A stretch of 42,720 nucleotides of DNA from Lancefieldella parvula_C (GCF_000758945.1 NZ_JRND01000013.1:1-42720); one strand, 5' to 3'; counted from the stretch's first letter, positions 33,557 to 42,477 are shown. Translations and numbers: made by a program. Notes: generated from the letters alone by a model not told the origin.

Positions 33557-33592
33557 CATACCCCGGGAAGCGTGTCTCTAACCCGGGGTATG
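33557..33592 (-). terminator. Hairpin between tig and clpP
   Basis: An 11-bp GC-rich stem (33557-33567 with 33582-33592, 14-base loop) lies between the tig stop and the clpP start. On the minus strand only TTTCT follows it, so it may be a leaky terminator that lowers clpP read-through, or an mRNA-processing hairpin. Confidence 0.5.
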
Positions 33593-33632
33593 AAAAATTC
33601 AAAGTAACTGCAACTTTTGGCGCAGTCTTTCT

Positions 33633-33645
33633 GGCGAGAAACCCA
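33633..33645 (-). repeat. 13-bp motif GGGTTTCTCGCCA, exact copy
   Basis: An exact minus-strand copy just after the tig stop codon, in the sense orientation of tig and upstream of the tig-clpP hairpin. Confidence 0.65.
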
Positions 33646-33657
33646 ACCAGCTGCGGA

Positions 33658-35067
33658 CTACTCAGCGTCCTTCTCTGCGTCCTCGTCCTTCTTAGCTGCC
33701 TTCTTCTTAGCAGGAGCCTTCTTAGCAGGCTTCTTCTCTGCCTTCTGCTCTTCCTTAGCAGCCTCAGCAATCTCGTCGACAACGGTGACGGTTGCGTTAT
33801 CGCGCAGCCAATCAAGAGCCTTGGAACGACGGATGGACTCACGGATTGCAGGAAGACGGCCAGCCTTGCGCCACTCCTCAATTGCAGCCTCAACGTTTGG
33901 AACACCAGCGCGCTCAAACTCTGCGCGGATGTCCTCCTCAGTTGCCTCAAGCTTGAGCTCAGCTGCCAATGCGTCAAGAGCCAGGGACTGACGTGCGCGC
34001 TCCTCAGCCTGAACACGAAGATCAGAGATGAAGTCATCGGTCTTAATGCCACGTGCAGCCAGGAACATATCAAGGCTCATACCCTGCTGCTGAAGACCAT
34101 TCAAGAACTCCTGAGCAATCTCGTTGAAGACCTCATTCTTGTACTCCTCTGGAACCTCCTCAAGCTGAAGACGCTTGCCCAGAGCCTCTACAACACGGTC
34201 CTCTTTAAGAGTTGGAAGAGAATTCTTCTTGTCAGACTCAATCTCAGACTTAACAGCCTCGCGGAGTTTCTCGACCGTGTCATAACCAAAGGTGTTCTTT
34301 GCAAGCTCGTCAGTCAGCTCTGGAGTGACGGACTTCTTGTGAGCAACAACCTTGACGTTGATATCGTAATCGTGGGAGTGAACCTCATCGCCGTGAGTGT
34401 GGCTGTGAGTCCATTTGACCTCTTTCTCCTCACCTGGCTTCATGCCGATGAGTGCCTCCTCAAGCTCCTTTGGAGCCTGGGTGCCATTAAGGGTAAGAAC
34501 GCGGTCCTCGCCCTCCATGTGAGCAGCACCCTCAATGTTCTTGATGTCTACACCAATGGTGTCGCCCTCTTTGACAGCGCGCTTCTCCTTGGTGTTCTCA
34601 AATTTAGCCTGGTAAGACAGAAGCTGCTTGATTTGGTGATCAACCTCAGCCTCAGTTGCCTCATTTGGTGGCATGTTGATTGCAGGAGCATCGTAAGAAT
34701 CAAGCTTAGCCTCAGGACGAACGTTGAAGACTACCTCGTAGGAGTAATCCTGGCCCTCAACAGGAAGGTCTGCATCCTGGTTGTAATCACCACGGCCAAC
34801 AGGAACAAGGTCAAGCTCCTCAAGAAGCTGTGGCTCTGCTGCGCCGAGAAGATCGTTGGTTGCCTGAGCAAGGACTGCCTCGCGGCCAACAATGCCGTCA
34901 ATGACAGGACGAGGTGCGCGGCCCTTGCGGAAACCCTGGAAGGAATACTTGTTTGCAATGTCCTTGTAAGCCTGCTTAATTGCAGCGTCTACCTCTGCAG
35001 CAGGAACTGTAACCTTGACGGTGAGTTTCTCGTCAACTGGCTTATCTGCGGTAACGGTGATGTTCAA
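33658..35067 (-). CDS. tig: Trigger factor
   Basis: A ribosome-bound chaperone and peptidyl-prolyl isomerase. The 469 residues include the N-terminal ribosome-binding domain with the signature GFRKGRAPR, an FKBP-type domain (about 160-245, with VKEGDTIGVDI and LIGMKPGEEKEV) and the helical C-terminal domain. The last 40 residues are a lysine/alanine-rich tail (KKPAKKAPAKKK) ending in an acidic stretch, longer than in E. coli. It is followed by clpP-clpX and preceded by tRNA-Leu. Confidence 0.96.
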   Translation of the reverse strand: MNITVTADKPVDEKLTVKVTVPAAEVDAAIKQAYKDIANKYSFQGFRKGRAPRPVIDGIVGREAVLAQATNDLLGAAEPQLLEELDLVPVGRGDYNQDADLPVEGQDYSYEVVFNVRPEAKLDSYDAPAINMPPNEATEAEVDHQIKQLLSYQAKFENTKEKRAVKEGDTIGVDIKNIEGAAHMEGEDRVLTLNGTQAPKELEEALIGMKPGEEKEVKWTHSHTHGDEVHSHDYDINVKVVAHKKSVTPELTDELAKNTFGYDTVEKLREAVKSEIESDKKNSLPTLKEDRVVEALGKRLQLEEVPEEYKNEVFNEIAQEFLNGLQQQGMSLDMFLAARGIKTDDFISDLRVQAEERARQSLALDALAAELKLEATEEDIRAEFERAGVPNVEAAIEEWRKAGRLPAIRESIRRSKALDWLRDNATVTVVDEIAEAAKEEQKAEKKPAKKAPAKKKAAKKDEDAEKDAE

Positions 35068-35126
35068 CGTTCCTCCAGTGTCTCGTAAAAAATGCTGGCG
35101 TACCAGCTCTTAACCAAATTTCTGCA

Positions 35127-35212
35127 TGGTGCGGGCGGAGGGAATCGAACCCCCACGGACTTAGTCCACTAGAACCTAAATCTAGCGCGTCTGCCAGTTC
35201 CGCCACGCCCGC
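35127..35212 (-). tRNA. tRNA-Leu (anticodon UAG)
   Basis: On the minus strand a complete class II tRNA cloverleaf runs from 35212 to 35127. The acceptor GCGGGCG pairs with CGCCCGC, the anticodon loop TTTAGGT contains TAG, a variable arm and T-loop GTTCGATTC follow, and CCA is encoded after the discriminator A. Confidence 0.95.
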
Positions 35213-35293
35213 ATATTTATGCAGCCTTGCAATAATAACAAACTTTTGCGCTCTTCACTAGGAGAACTTCGTATTCTAAACACTTCCCTCACG

Positions 35294-35325
35294 AAAAAAG
35301 ACCGGCCTTTTTCAAGACCGGTCTT
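35294..35325 (-). terminator. Terminator downstream of carB
   Basis: An 8-bp stem (35298-35305 with 35318-35325) is followed on the minus strand by TTTTTT. It lies 34 bases beyond the carB stop codon. Confidence 0.88.
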
Positions 35326-35358
35326 GTTCAATTGAAAAGCTCATTCTCCAAGCACGTT

Positions 35359-38300
35359 TTAAAGATCTTGTAGTGCAAAGGTCTCGGGCTCACTCTTTCT
35401 TGCCGCAGCAAGTGCCTGAATAAGAGCGGTAGCAGCAGACATTGCGGTGACGCAGGTAATGCCCTGGCTGACAGCTTCTGCGCGCATCTTGGTGCCGTCG
35501 CTATGAGCCTCGTGACCATGAGGTGTATTGATGATGAAGCTGACGGTCTTATCGCGCATAAGGTCAACAACGTTTGGATGACCATCGGAAATGCGATTGA
35601 CGGTAGTGCAGTCAATTCCGGCCGCACGCAGCGTCTTTGCGGTACCACCTGTGGTGTAGATGCCATAGCCAAGGTTCTCCAGAGCCATAGCAACAGGAGC
35701 AATGGCGCGCTTATCTCGGTCGCACACACTGATGAAGACGGAGCCCTGCTCAGGAAGCTTGTTCTCAACTGCCTCACGAGTCTTTGCGTACGCTGCTGGG
35801 AAGGTGCGGGCAATACCCATGACCTCGCCGGTAGACTTCATCTCTGGACCAAGGATTGAGTCAGCACCAGGGAATCTAGACCAAGGCATAACCGCCTCTT
35901 TGACCGCGTAGTAATCGACGGTGCGATTCTCGTCTGGAAGCAGACCTTGTGCTCTGAGCTCACTGATCTTCTCGCCAGCCATGATGCGAGATGCGTATTT
36001 GGCCAGGGAGACGCCAGTTGCCTTTGACGAGAAAGGCACGGTTCTAGAAGCGCGAGGATTGAGCTCAATGACAAAGACGTGCTCGTCGCGGACGGCGTAC
36101 TGGATGTTTAGCAGGCCTCGAATGCCGCAGGCAAGCGCCAGCTTTTTGGTGATATCCCTAATCTGATCAACAATCTTTTCAGAAAGCGAGAAGGGCGGCC
36201 AGCAGCAGGCGGAGTCGCCAGAGTGAATACCGCACTCCTCAATGTGCTCCAGGACGGAGCCCACATAACACTCCTCGGTGTCGCAGAGAGCATCAACGTC
36301 CAGCTCAATGGCGTCCTCGAGGAAGGCGTCCAGGTAGACAGGACGGTCTGGCGTGACGTGCGTCGCGGACTCCATGTAGGTGATCAGGTCGGAGTCGTCG
36401 TAGACAATGGCCATACCACGACCACCAAGAACGTAGCTTGGGCGGACAATCAGTGGGTAGCCAATGCGACGAGCGGCGTCGCGAGCCTCGTCCATAGTAG
36501 AAGCAACTGCCGAAGGTGGGCAGGCAATGTTGAGGCGGTCAAGAAGGGCTGCGAAGCGGTCGCGGTCCTCTGCCAGGTCAATTGCCTCTGGCTGAGTACC
36601 CATGATAGGAACACCAGCGTCCTTGAGAGCGCGTGCCAGCTTGATTGGAGTCTGGCCACCAAGGGTGACAATAACGCCTTCTGGCTTCTCAACCTCAATG
36701 ACATCCATGACGTCTTCAAAGGTTAGAGGCTGGAAATACAGGCGATCAGAAGTGTCGTAGTCTGTAGAAACCGTCTCGGGGTTGCAGTTGACCATGACCG
36801 TCTCATAGCCCTGCTCACGAAGAGCGTAGGCAGCATGTACGCAGCAGTAGTCAAACTCAATACCCTGACCGATACGGTTAGGACCAGCGGAAAGAATCAT
36901 GACGCGTGGCTTTTCTGCTTCCACGTACTCCGTGGCATTGCCCTTCTCGTACGTGACGTAGTGGTACTGAGTGGTTGCGCCAAACTCACCTGCGCAGGTA
37001 TCAACTGTCTTGACCTGTGGGCGAACACCCAGCACTTCCCTCACAGCACGGACAACGTCTGTCTTGGTACCAGTAAGGTGTGCGAGCTGCTCATCCGAGA
37101 AGCCCAGCTGTTTGGCAGCAAGCATGTTATCGGTGGTGAGGCCAGAAAGTCCCAGCTCCTTGATGCGTTTCTCGGCGTTGATGATGCCTGCCATACGATG
37201 CAGGTACCATGGATTAATGCCGGTCATATCGTGGATGCGCTCAACGCTCCAATTTCTGCGCAGTGCCTCAGCAACGTAGAAAATACGCTCTGGTGTTGGC
37301 TTACTGACCAACTCATCAAAGTTCTTCTCGTCAAAGACATCGTGGCCGTCTGCGCCCAGACCAGCGCGATCTTGCTCCAGGGAGCGAAGCGCCTTCTGCA
37401 GGGCCTCCTCAAAGGTTCTGCCCATAGCCATAGCCTCACCAACCGACTTCATGCGGGTGGTCAGAACGCGGCTGGTGCCCTTGAACTTGACGAAGGCAAA
37501 GCGAGGAACCTTGACCACGCAGTAGTCGATGGAAGGCTCAAAGGCAGCAGGAGTTGCCTTGGTGATGTCATTGGTAATTTCATCCAGTGTATAGCCAACA
37601 GAGAGCAGTGCCGCCATCTTTGCAATTGGGAAGCCAGTTGCCTTGGAAGCCAACGCTGAAGAGCGGCTGACACGAGGGTTCATCTCAATGACGATGACGC
37701 GGCCGTTAGTTGGGTTGACCGCAAACTGAACGTTAGAACCACCGCAGGCAACGCCTACACGCTCGAGAATAGCGATGGAGTAATCGCGGAGGTTCTGGAG
37801 CTCTTCATCAGTAAGCGTCTGAGCTGGAGCAACGGTAATGGAGTCTCCCGTGTGGACGCCCATTGGATCGAGGTTCTCGATGGAGCAGACAACAATACCG
37901 TTACCCGCGGTATCGCGCATGACCTCCATCTCAATCTCTTTCCAGCCCTCGATGGACTCCTCTACCAGCACCTCATGCTCTGGGGAAAGCAAGAGGCCCT
38001 GTTCAACAATCTCTACAAGCTCTTCTGGGGTATGAGCAATGCCGCCGCCCGCACCACCAAGGGTGAAGCTTGGGCGAATGACCACGGGATATCCCAGGTC
38101 AGCAACAATGCGTTGGGCATCTTCCATGGAGTGAGCGATATCTGCGCGAGCAACCTCCAGGCCAATGTCCTGGACTGCCTCACTGAAAAGCTCACGGTCC
38201 TCACCGGTGCGGATGGACTCCAGGTTACAGCCGATAACCTCGATGTTGTATTTGTCAAGAACGCCCGCCTCGCCAAGACTGATAGTACAGTTCAGAGCAG

Positions 38301-38580
38301 TCTGGCCGCCCATGTTTGGCAGAAGCGCATCAGGACGCTCGCGCTCAATGACGCGGGTCACAGACTCAACGGTGATTGGCTCAACGTAGGTTCTATCTGC
38401 AGTTTCTGGATCTGTCATGATGGTTGCTGGGTTTGAGTTAACCAGAACAACCTCAAAGCCCTCTTTACGAAGGGCACGGCATGCTTGAGTGCCGGAATAG
38501 TCAAACTCGCAGGCCTGGCCAATAACAATTGGGCCAGAGCCGATGACCAGGATCTTCTTAATATCAGTACGCTTTGGCAT
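35359..38580 (-). CDS. carB: Carbamoyl-phosphate synthase, large subunit
   Basis: Makes carbamoyl phosphate from bicarbonate, ammonia (from CarA) and two ATP, for pyrimidines and arginine. The 1073 residues have the duplicated ATP-grasp halves: the first with LVIGSGPIVIGQACEFDYSG, the second from about 550 with ILSAGPNRIGQGIEFDYC and SYVLGGRGM. A C-terminal allosteric MGS-type domain (about 935-1073, YTTGGTAKTLRAAGI) ends the protein. The ATG overlaps the carA stop codon by one base (TAATG). Confidence 0.98.
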   Translation of the reverse strand: MPKRTDIKKILVIGSGPIVIGQACEFDYSGTQACRALRKEGFEVVLVNSNPATIMTDPETADRTYVEPITVESVTRVIERERPDALLPNMGGQTALNCTISLGEAGVLDKYNIEVIGCNLESIRTGEDRELFSEAVQDIGLEVARADIAHSMEDAQRIVADLGYPVVIRPSFTLGGAGGGIAHTPEELVEIVEQGLLLSPEHEVLVEESIEGWKEIEMEVMRDTAGNGIVVCSIENLDPMGVHTGDSITVAPAQTLTDEELQNLRDYSIAILERVGVACGGSNVQFAVNPTNGRVIVIEMNPRVSRSSALASKATGFPIAKMAALLSVGYTLDEITNDITKATPAAFEPSIDYCVVKVPRFAFVKFKGTSRVLTTRMKSVGEAMAMGRTFEEALQKALRSLEQDRAGLGADGHDVFDEKNFDELVSKPTPERIFYVAEALRRNWSVERIHDMTGINPWYLHRMAGIINAEKRIKELGLSGLTTDNMLAAKQLGFSDEQLAHLTGTKTDVVRAVREVLGVRPQVKTVDTCAGEFGATTQYHYVTYEKGNATEYVEAEKPRVMILSAGPNRIGQGIEFDYCCVHAAYALREQGYETVMVNCNPETVSTDYDTSDRLYFQPLTFEDVMDVIEVEKPEGVIVTLGGQTPIKLARALKDAGVPIMGTQPEAIDLAEDRDRFAALLDRLNIACPPSAVASTMDEARDAARRIGYPLIVRPSYVLGGRGMAIVYDDSDLITYMESATHVTPDRPVYLDAFLEDAIELDVDALCDTEECYVGSVLEHIEECGIHSGDSACCWPPFSLSEKIVDQIRDITKKLALACGIRGLLNIQYAVRDEHVFVIELNPRASRTVPFSSKATGVSLAKYASRIMAGEKISELRAQGLLPDENRTVDYYAVKEAVMPWSRFPGADSILGPEMKSTGEVMGIARTFPAAYAKTREAVENKLPEQGSVFISVCDRDKRAIAPVAMALENLGYGIYTTGGTAKTLRAAGIDCTTVNRISDGHPNVVDLMRDKTVSFIINTPHGHEAHSDGTKMRAEAVSQGITCVTAMSAATALIQALAAARKSEPETFALQDL

Positions 38581-39833
38581 TAGAAGCGCCTCCCCTCACG
38601 AACGTCGATGGCAAGATAGTCAGACTGTCCCTCCATCAAACGCGCAAACGCCTTGAACAAGTAGGATGAATCGTGAGGTCCTGGGCTTGCCTCAGGGTGA
38701 TACTGAACGGAAAACGCTGGAATATCCAGGAATTGGATGCCCTCTGGAGTGCCGTCGTTAAGGTTGACGTGTGTGAGCCTGACGCGACCAAACTCCTTTG
38801 TCTGGACAACAGGAGCAATACGCCTTGCGGACCACTCGCAGAGGTTGTCAAAGTGCTCGGAGATTCCACCGGACTCCTCTGCAATGAGCTTGCCGAGGCT
38901 TGGGAAAACCAGACCGTAGTTGTGATTCTGAGCAGTAATCTCTACCTTGCCGGTCAGAAGATTCATGACTGGTTCGTTGCCGCCATGGTGGCCAAATTTG
39001 AGTTTCTCGATATCTGCACCTGCGACAATGGAGAGCATCTGGTTGCCCAGGCAGATACCAAAGACGGGAACCTTGCCCAGAACGCCGCGAGCGGCCTCCT
39101 GCGTAGCGTCAACCTGCTCTGGGTCACCAGGGCCATTGGAGAAGAAGATGCCGTCTGGGTTGTAGGCTAAGGCGTCCTCAGCAGGTGTGTTCCACGGTAC
39201 AACCGTGACCTCGCAGCCGTTTGCCGCAAGACCCTGGAGAATGCCGTTCTTCTCGCCACAGTCGTATGCGACAACGTTGAAGCGCTTCTTAGACGTAGCG
39301 GAAACCACGTGAGGCGCGTCGACGGAGACGTCGGGGACAAAGTTGTGCTCGGAGATGCTGGGCGATGCCTGGACGCGCGCAAGCAGATGGGCGGGGTCCA
39401 GGTCCTCGGTGGAGATGGCCGCCTTCTGTGCGCCAAAATCGCGCAGGTGCATGGTCAGCGCACGAGTATCGATGCCCTCGATGGCAACGACGTCGTTTTC
39501 CTGCAGGAACTCTGGCAGACTCTGCTTGGATGTCCAGTTGCTTGGCTCGTAGCACATGTCGTGCACGACAAAGCCACGCAAGTGCAGGGTGTCTCGCTGC
39601 ATGACCGCAGGATCGATGCCGTAGTTGCCTACCTGCGGATAGGTCAGCGTGACAATCTGTCCGGCGTAACTTGGATCGGAGATAATCTCCTGGTAACCCG
39701 TCATGGACGTGTTGAAAACAATCTCGCCGAAGGTCTCTCCGCTAGCACCACAGCACCTCCCCTCGAAGGTTGTTCCGTCTTCGAGAACAAGCAGCGCGCG
39801 AGGCTGCGAGGTGGCACTTGCCAGCGGATTCAT
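38580..39833 (-). CDS. carA: Carbamoyl-phosphate synthase, small subunit
   Basis: The glutaminase subunit, delivering ammonia to CarB. The protein has 417 residues from the ATG at 39833, which follows GGAGA with a four-base gap. The N-terminal CPSase domain has LVLEDGTTFEGRCCGA, VFNTSMTGYQEI and DPSYAGQIVTLTYP. The class I glutaminase domain has FSNGPGDPE, the nucleophile Cys in FGICLGNQML and HPEASPGPHD with the catalytic His. The frame is open further upstream to 39947, but that part covers the leader with the terminator and lacks homology. Confidence 0.97.
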   Translation of the reverse strand: MNPLASATSQPRALLVLEDGTTFEGRCCGASGETFGEIVFNTSMTGYQEIISDPSYAGQIVTLTYPQVGNYGIDPAVMQRDTLHLRGFVVHDMCYEPSNWTSKQSLPEFLQENDVVAIEGIDTRALTMHLRDFGAQKAAISTEDLDPAHLLARVQASPSISEHNFVPDVSVDAPHVVSATSKKRFNVVAYDCGEKNGILQGLAANGCEVTVVPWNTPAEDALAYNPDGIFFSNGPGDPEQVDATQEAARGVLGKVPVFGICLGNQMLSIVAGADIEKLKFGHHGGNEPVMNLLTGKVEITAQNHNYGLVFPSLGKLIAEESGGISEHFDNLCEWSARRIAPVVQTKEFGRVRLTHVNLNDGTPEGIQFLDIPAFSVQYHPEASPGPHDSSYLFKAFARLMEGQSDYLAIDVREGRRF

Positions 39834-39867
39834 ATACTCTCCAATCTGCGTAGGAGCATGCCGAGCC

Positions 39868-39897
39868 ATAAAAAAAGAGCACTCCTTGTGGAGGCTC
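39868..39897 (-). terminator. Leader terminator (attenuator) before carA
   Basis: On the minus strand the arms of 39890-39897 and 39877-39885 pair over eight bases with one bulged base and are followed directly by seven T. It stands between the putative carA promoter and the carA start at 39833, which is the position of an attenuator rather than of a gene end. Confidence 0.7.
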
Positions 39898-39928
39898 AAC
39901 AGCGAACATGCGCACTCAACGCTATGGG

Positions 39929-39959
39929 CCTTGCCGGTGTCTCGCACCGTCCTTAAAGG
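39929..39959 (-). promoter_or_regulatory. Putative PyrR-binding element in the carA leader
   Basis: The transcribed strand folds as CCUU paired with AAGG, an internal bulge and a CGGUG/CACCG stem closing the loop CGAGA. This agrees with the NGNGA loop and the CUUUAA...AAGG frame of PyrR-binding anti-antiterminators known from Bacillus pyr leaders. The terminator follows about 32 bases later. UMP-bound PyrR would stabilise this hairpin and favour termination. A -10-like TACAAT lies at 39968-39973. The loop closing pair differs from the Bacillus consensus, and no pyrR gene is in the window. Confidence 0.5.
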
Positions 39960-39998
39960 TTGGTAGTATTGTAGCGCATAACCAATAAAGGAGATGGC

Positions 39999-40646
39999 AT
40001 GTTTCCAGATTTTCTAGAGAATCCCTCAGATGTGACTGCGCCGCTGCTGCTAGGATGCACCCTGACAAGGACAATTACGCTTAATGGCGAGAAACACAAA
40101 CTAGTTGCAAGAATTGTGGAGACCGAGGCTTACGACCAAGACGATCCAGCAAGTCATGCGTTTGGCGGTCCTAGCGAGCGCAATGCTGCTATGTTTGGAC
40201 CTGCAGGTCATCTGTACGTTTACGTTTCGTATGGTATGCATCACTGCTGCAATGTGGTGTGTGGTCCTGAGGGCTTTGGCAGCGGTTGCTTGGTGCGCGC
40301 AGTTGAGCCTCTTGAGGGTGTAGAGGTGATGCGCGAGCTCCGTGAGGCTGGACGCGCGGGTAAAGCGCATACAGGACATGTAGGTAAAGAGCAAGCGGAA
40401 CGTGCGCGTAAGCACCCGCTCAAGCTGCGCGACCTCACTAATGGACCAGGTAAGGTGTGCGCTGCGCTTGGTATTGACAAGGAACTCTACGAACATGACC
40501 TGACAGTTGAGCCGCTTGTGCTGGGCTTTGCTCCCCTGTTACCAGGAGAAACAATTGGACGTTCACCTCGCGTAGGCATTAGCAAAAACATTGATGCTCC
40601 AAAGCGCTTTTTCATCGAAGGAAACGAGTTTGTTTCAAGAGCGTAG
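39999..40646 (+). CDS. DNA-3-methyladenine glycosylase, AAG/MPG family
   Basis: A 215-residue monofunctional DNA glycosylase that removes alkylated purines. Recognised by LLGCTLTRT, the catalytic IVETEAYDQDDPASHAFGG, YVYVSYGMHHCCNVV, CLVRAVEPLEGVEVM and LTNGPGKVCAALGI, all typical of the alkyladenine glycosylase family. AAAGGAG lies before the ATG. It is transcribed divergently from carA over a short shared promoter region and ends at a strong terminator. One near-copy (12 of 13) of the 13-bp motif lies at 40085-40097 on the minus strand within it. Confidence 0.95.
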   Translation: MFPDFLENPSDVTAPLLLGCTLTRTITLNGEKHKLVARIVETEAYDQDDPASHAFGGPSERNAAMFGPAGHLYVYVSYGMHHCCNVVCGPEGFGSGCLVRAVEPLEGVEVMRELREAGRAGKAHTGHVGKEQAERARKHPLKLRDLTNGPGKVCAALGIDKELYEHDLTVEPLVLGFAPLLPGETIGRSPRVGISKNIDAPKRFFIEGNEFVSRA

Positions 40647-40696
40647 GTAATTTCAAGAGCGCAAGACGGGACCAAAATACTATCAATGAGCAGCAC

Positions 40697-40730
40697 AAAA
40701 AAGGACCTTGGGAGACCAAGGTCCTTTTTT
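40697..40730. terminator. Bidirectional terminator, glycosylase/gdhA
   Basis: A 14-bp stem (40697-40710 with 40717-40730, 6-base loop) with A and T runs built in lies between the convergent glycosylase and gdhA genes. Confidence 0.93.
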
Positions 40731-40789
40731 GAATACCAAGAGGGAGCTAAACCGACAAAGCAGGTACAACAATCAACTGCAGCAACACC

Positions 40790-40802
40790 GGGTTTCTCGC
40801 CA
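40790..40802 (+). repeat. 13-bp motif GGGTTTCTCGCCA, exact copy
   Basis: An exact plus-strand copy 14 bases from the gdhA stop codon, on the opposite strand to gdhA and beyond the shared terminator. Confidence 0.65.
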
Positions 40803-40815
40803 AGTGTTATGCGAA

Positions 40816-42147
40816 CTAGCAGACACCCTGCGCCATCATTGCATTTGCAACCTTGAGGAAGCCGGCGATGTTTGCGCCAAAGACCAGGTTGCCGGGGTGG
40901 CCATACGTTGCTGCGGCCTCTGAAGCAGCGGTGTAGATGCTCTCCATGATTCCCTGCAACTTGGAGTCTACCTCCTCAAACGTCCAGGAAAGGTGCTCGG
41001 CGTTCTGGGACATCTCAAGACCGGAAACAGCTACGCCACCTGCGTTTGCAGCCTTACCAGGTGCGAAAAAGACGCCGTTCTCGATGAGATAATTGGTTGC
41101 CTCGAGGGTGGTTGGCATGTTAGCGCCCTCAACGACGTACTTGGTGCCGTTAGCAACAAGTTTCTGCACGTCAGCAAGCTCGAGCTCGTTCTGAGTTGCG
41201 CATGGCATAGCAATATCACACTTCTGACTCCAAGGACGCTCGCCTGGGAAGAAAGTGGCGGAAGGACGTGCGTCGGCGTACTCCTTGATGCGGGCGCGAC
41301 GAACCTCCTTGACGTCTTTCAGCAGCTCAACGTCAATACCCTCAGGGTCGTAAACATAACCTGAGGAGTCAGATACGGTCACCACGGTTGCTCCCAGCTG
41401 CTGTGCCTTCTGGGCAGCGTAGGTAGCAACGTTTCCGGAGCCAGAGATGCAGACAGTTTTACCTGCGAGCGCATCGTTCTTCTCGGCAAGCATGTGGGTG
41501 AGGAAGTAAACCGCGCCGTAGCCGGTTGCCTCGGTGCGAGCAAGGGAGCCGCCGAAGGAGAGGCCTTTGCCGGTCAGGACGCCGGTCCACTCATTGCGAA
41601 GGCGCTTGTACTGGCCAAACATGTAGCCAATCTCGCGCGCGCCAGTGCCAATGTCACCAGCTGGCACGTCGGTGTTTGGACCAATGTGGCGAGCAAGCTC
41701 AGTCATAAAGGACTGGCAAAACGCCATAATCTCGCGGTCAGACTTGCCCTTTGGATCGAAGTCAGAGCCGCCTTTGCCGCCGCCCATTGGAAGCGTGGTC
41801 AGAGAGTTCTTGAAGATTTGCTCAAAGCCGAGGAACTTCAGGATAGAAAGGTTAACTGTTGGGTGGAGACGAAGGCCGCCCTTGTAAGGTCCAATTGCGG
41901 AGTTAAACTCGATACGGTATCCGCGATTAACCTGAACGTTGCCGGCGTCGTCAATCCAAGGGACGCGGAACATAACAATGCGCTCTGGCTCAACAAGACG
42001 TTCAAGCAAGGCAGCTTTCTCGAACTCTGGATGAGCATCAAGTGCAGGTTGGATGGTGGTAAGAACTTCTTTTGCTGCCTGGATAAACTCAGGCTGATCT
42101 GCGTAACGCTCTTCAAGCTGTGCGATTACCTTAGATGAATAACTCAT
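40816..42147 (-). CDS. gdhA: NADP-dependent glutamate dehydrogenase
   Basis: Interconverts 2-oxoglutarate plus ammonia and glutamate, the main ammonia-assimilation route here if no GS-GOGAT is present. The 443 residues match the hexameric bacterial enzyme: YRIEFNSAIGPYKGGLR, the catalytic-lysine segment LPMGGGKGGSDFDP, VPAGDIGTGAREIGYM and the nucleotide-binding SGSGNVATYAAQKA. AAAGGGG four bases before the ATG at 42147 fixes the start; the open frame beyond it to 42282 has no family similarity. Confidence 0.97.
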   Translation of the reverse strand: MSYSSKVIAQLEERYADQPEFIQAAKEVLTTIQPALDAHPEFEKAALLERLVEPERIVMFRVPWIDDAGNVQVNRGYRIEFNSAIGPYKGGLRLHPTVNLSILKFLGFEQIFKNSLTTLPMGGGKGGSDFDPKGKSDREIMAFCQSFMTELARHIGPNTDVPAGDIGTGAREIGYMFGQYKRLRNEWTGVLTGKGLSFGGSLARTEATGYGAVYFLTHMLAEKNDALAGKTVCISGSGNVATYAAQKAQQLGATVVTVSDSSGYVYDPEGIDVELLKDVKEVRRARIKEYADARPSATFFPGERPWSQKCDIAMPCATQNELELADVQKLVANGTKYVVEGANMPTTLEATNYLIENGVFFAPGKAANAGGVAVSGLEMSQNAEHLSWTFEEVDSKLQGIMESIYTAASEAAATYGHPGNLVFGANIAGFLKVANAMMAQGVC

Positions 42148-42260
42148 GAAACCCCTTTCGAAGTGGTTACGAATAGCATAGTCATCCAATGTTTCGATTA
42201 CATAACAAAATAGAAAAATCTGAGAGACAAAAATTAGTTCAAAAAGATTGCAATTTATTC

Positions 42261-42289
42261 TTGCTCTTGGGCGATTTGTCACCTATACT
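42261..42289 (+). promoter_or_regulatory. Promoter of the tRNA-Pro/tRNA-Gly pair
   Basis: TTGCTC (42261-42266) and TATACT (42284-42289) are separated by 17 bases, placing the transcription start a few bases before the tRNA-Pro gene. Confidence 0.65.
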
Positions 42290-42301
42290 TTTCTCTCGGC
42301 T

Positions 42302-42378
42302 CGGGGTGTAGCGCAGCTTGGTAGCGCAACTGCTTTGGGAGCAGTGGGTCGCTGGTTCGAATCCAGTCACCCCGACCA
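42302..42378 (+). tRNA. tRNA-Pro (anticodon UGG)
   Basis: A complete cloverleaf of 77 bases. CGGGGTG pairs with CACCCCG, the anticodon loop TTTGGGA contains TGG, the T-loop is GTTCGAATC, the discriminator is A, and CCA is encoded. Confidence 0.96.
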
Positions 42379-42401
42379 TTTTTTCTTTTTGCTTTACCCT
42401 T

Positions 42402-42477
42402 GCGGCGGTAGTTCAATTGGTAGAGCATCAGCCTTCCAAGCTGACTGTTGCGGGTTCGAGTCCCGTCCGCCGCTCCA
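42402..42477 (+). tRNA. tRNA-Gly (anticodon UCC)
   Basis: A complete cloverleaf of 76 bases. GCGGCGG pairs with CCGCCGC, the anticodon loop CTTCCAA contains TCC, the T-loop is GTTCGAGTC, the discriminator is T, and CCA is encoded. It lies 23 bases after tRNA-Pro and is probably in the same transcript. Confidence 0.96.

Noticed and set aside
39834..39947. N-terminal extension of carA from 39947
   Set aside because: The extra codons cover the leader hairpins and terminator, show no homology, and the ATG at 39833 has a good ribosome binding site.
42148..42282. N-terminal extension of gdhA
   Set aside because: The extension is AT-rich promoter-like DNA without family similarity; the ATG at 42147 follows AAAGGGG.
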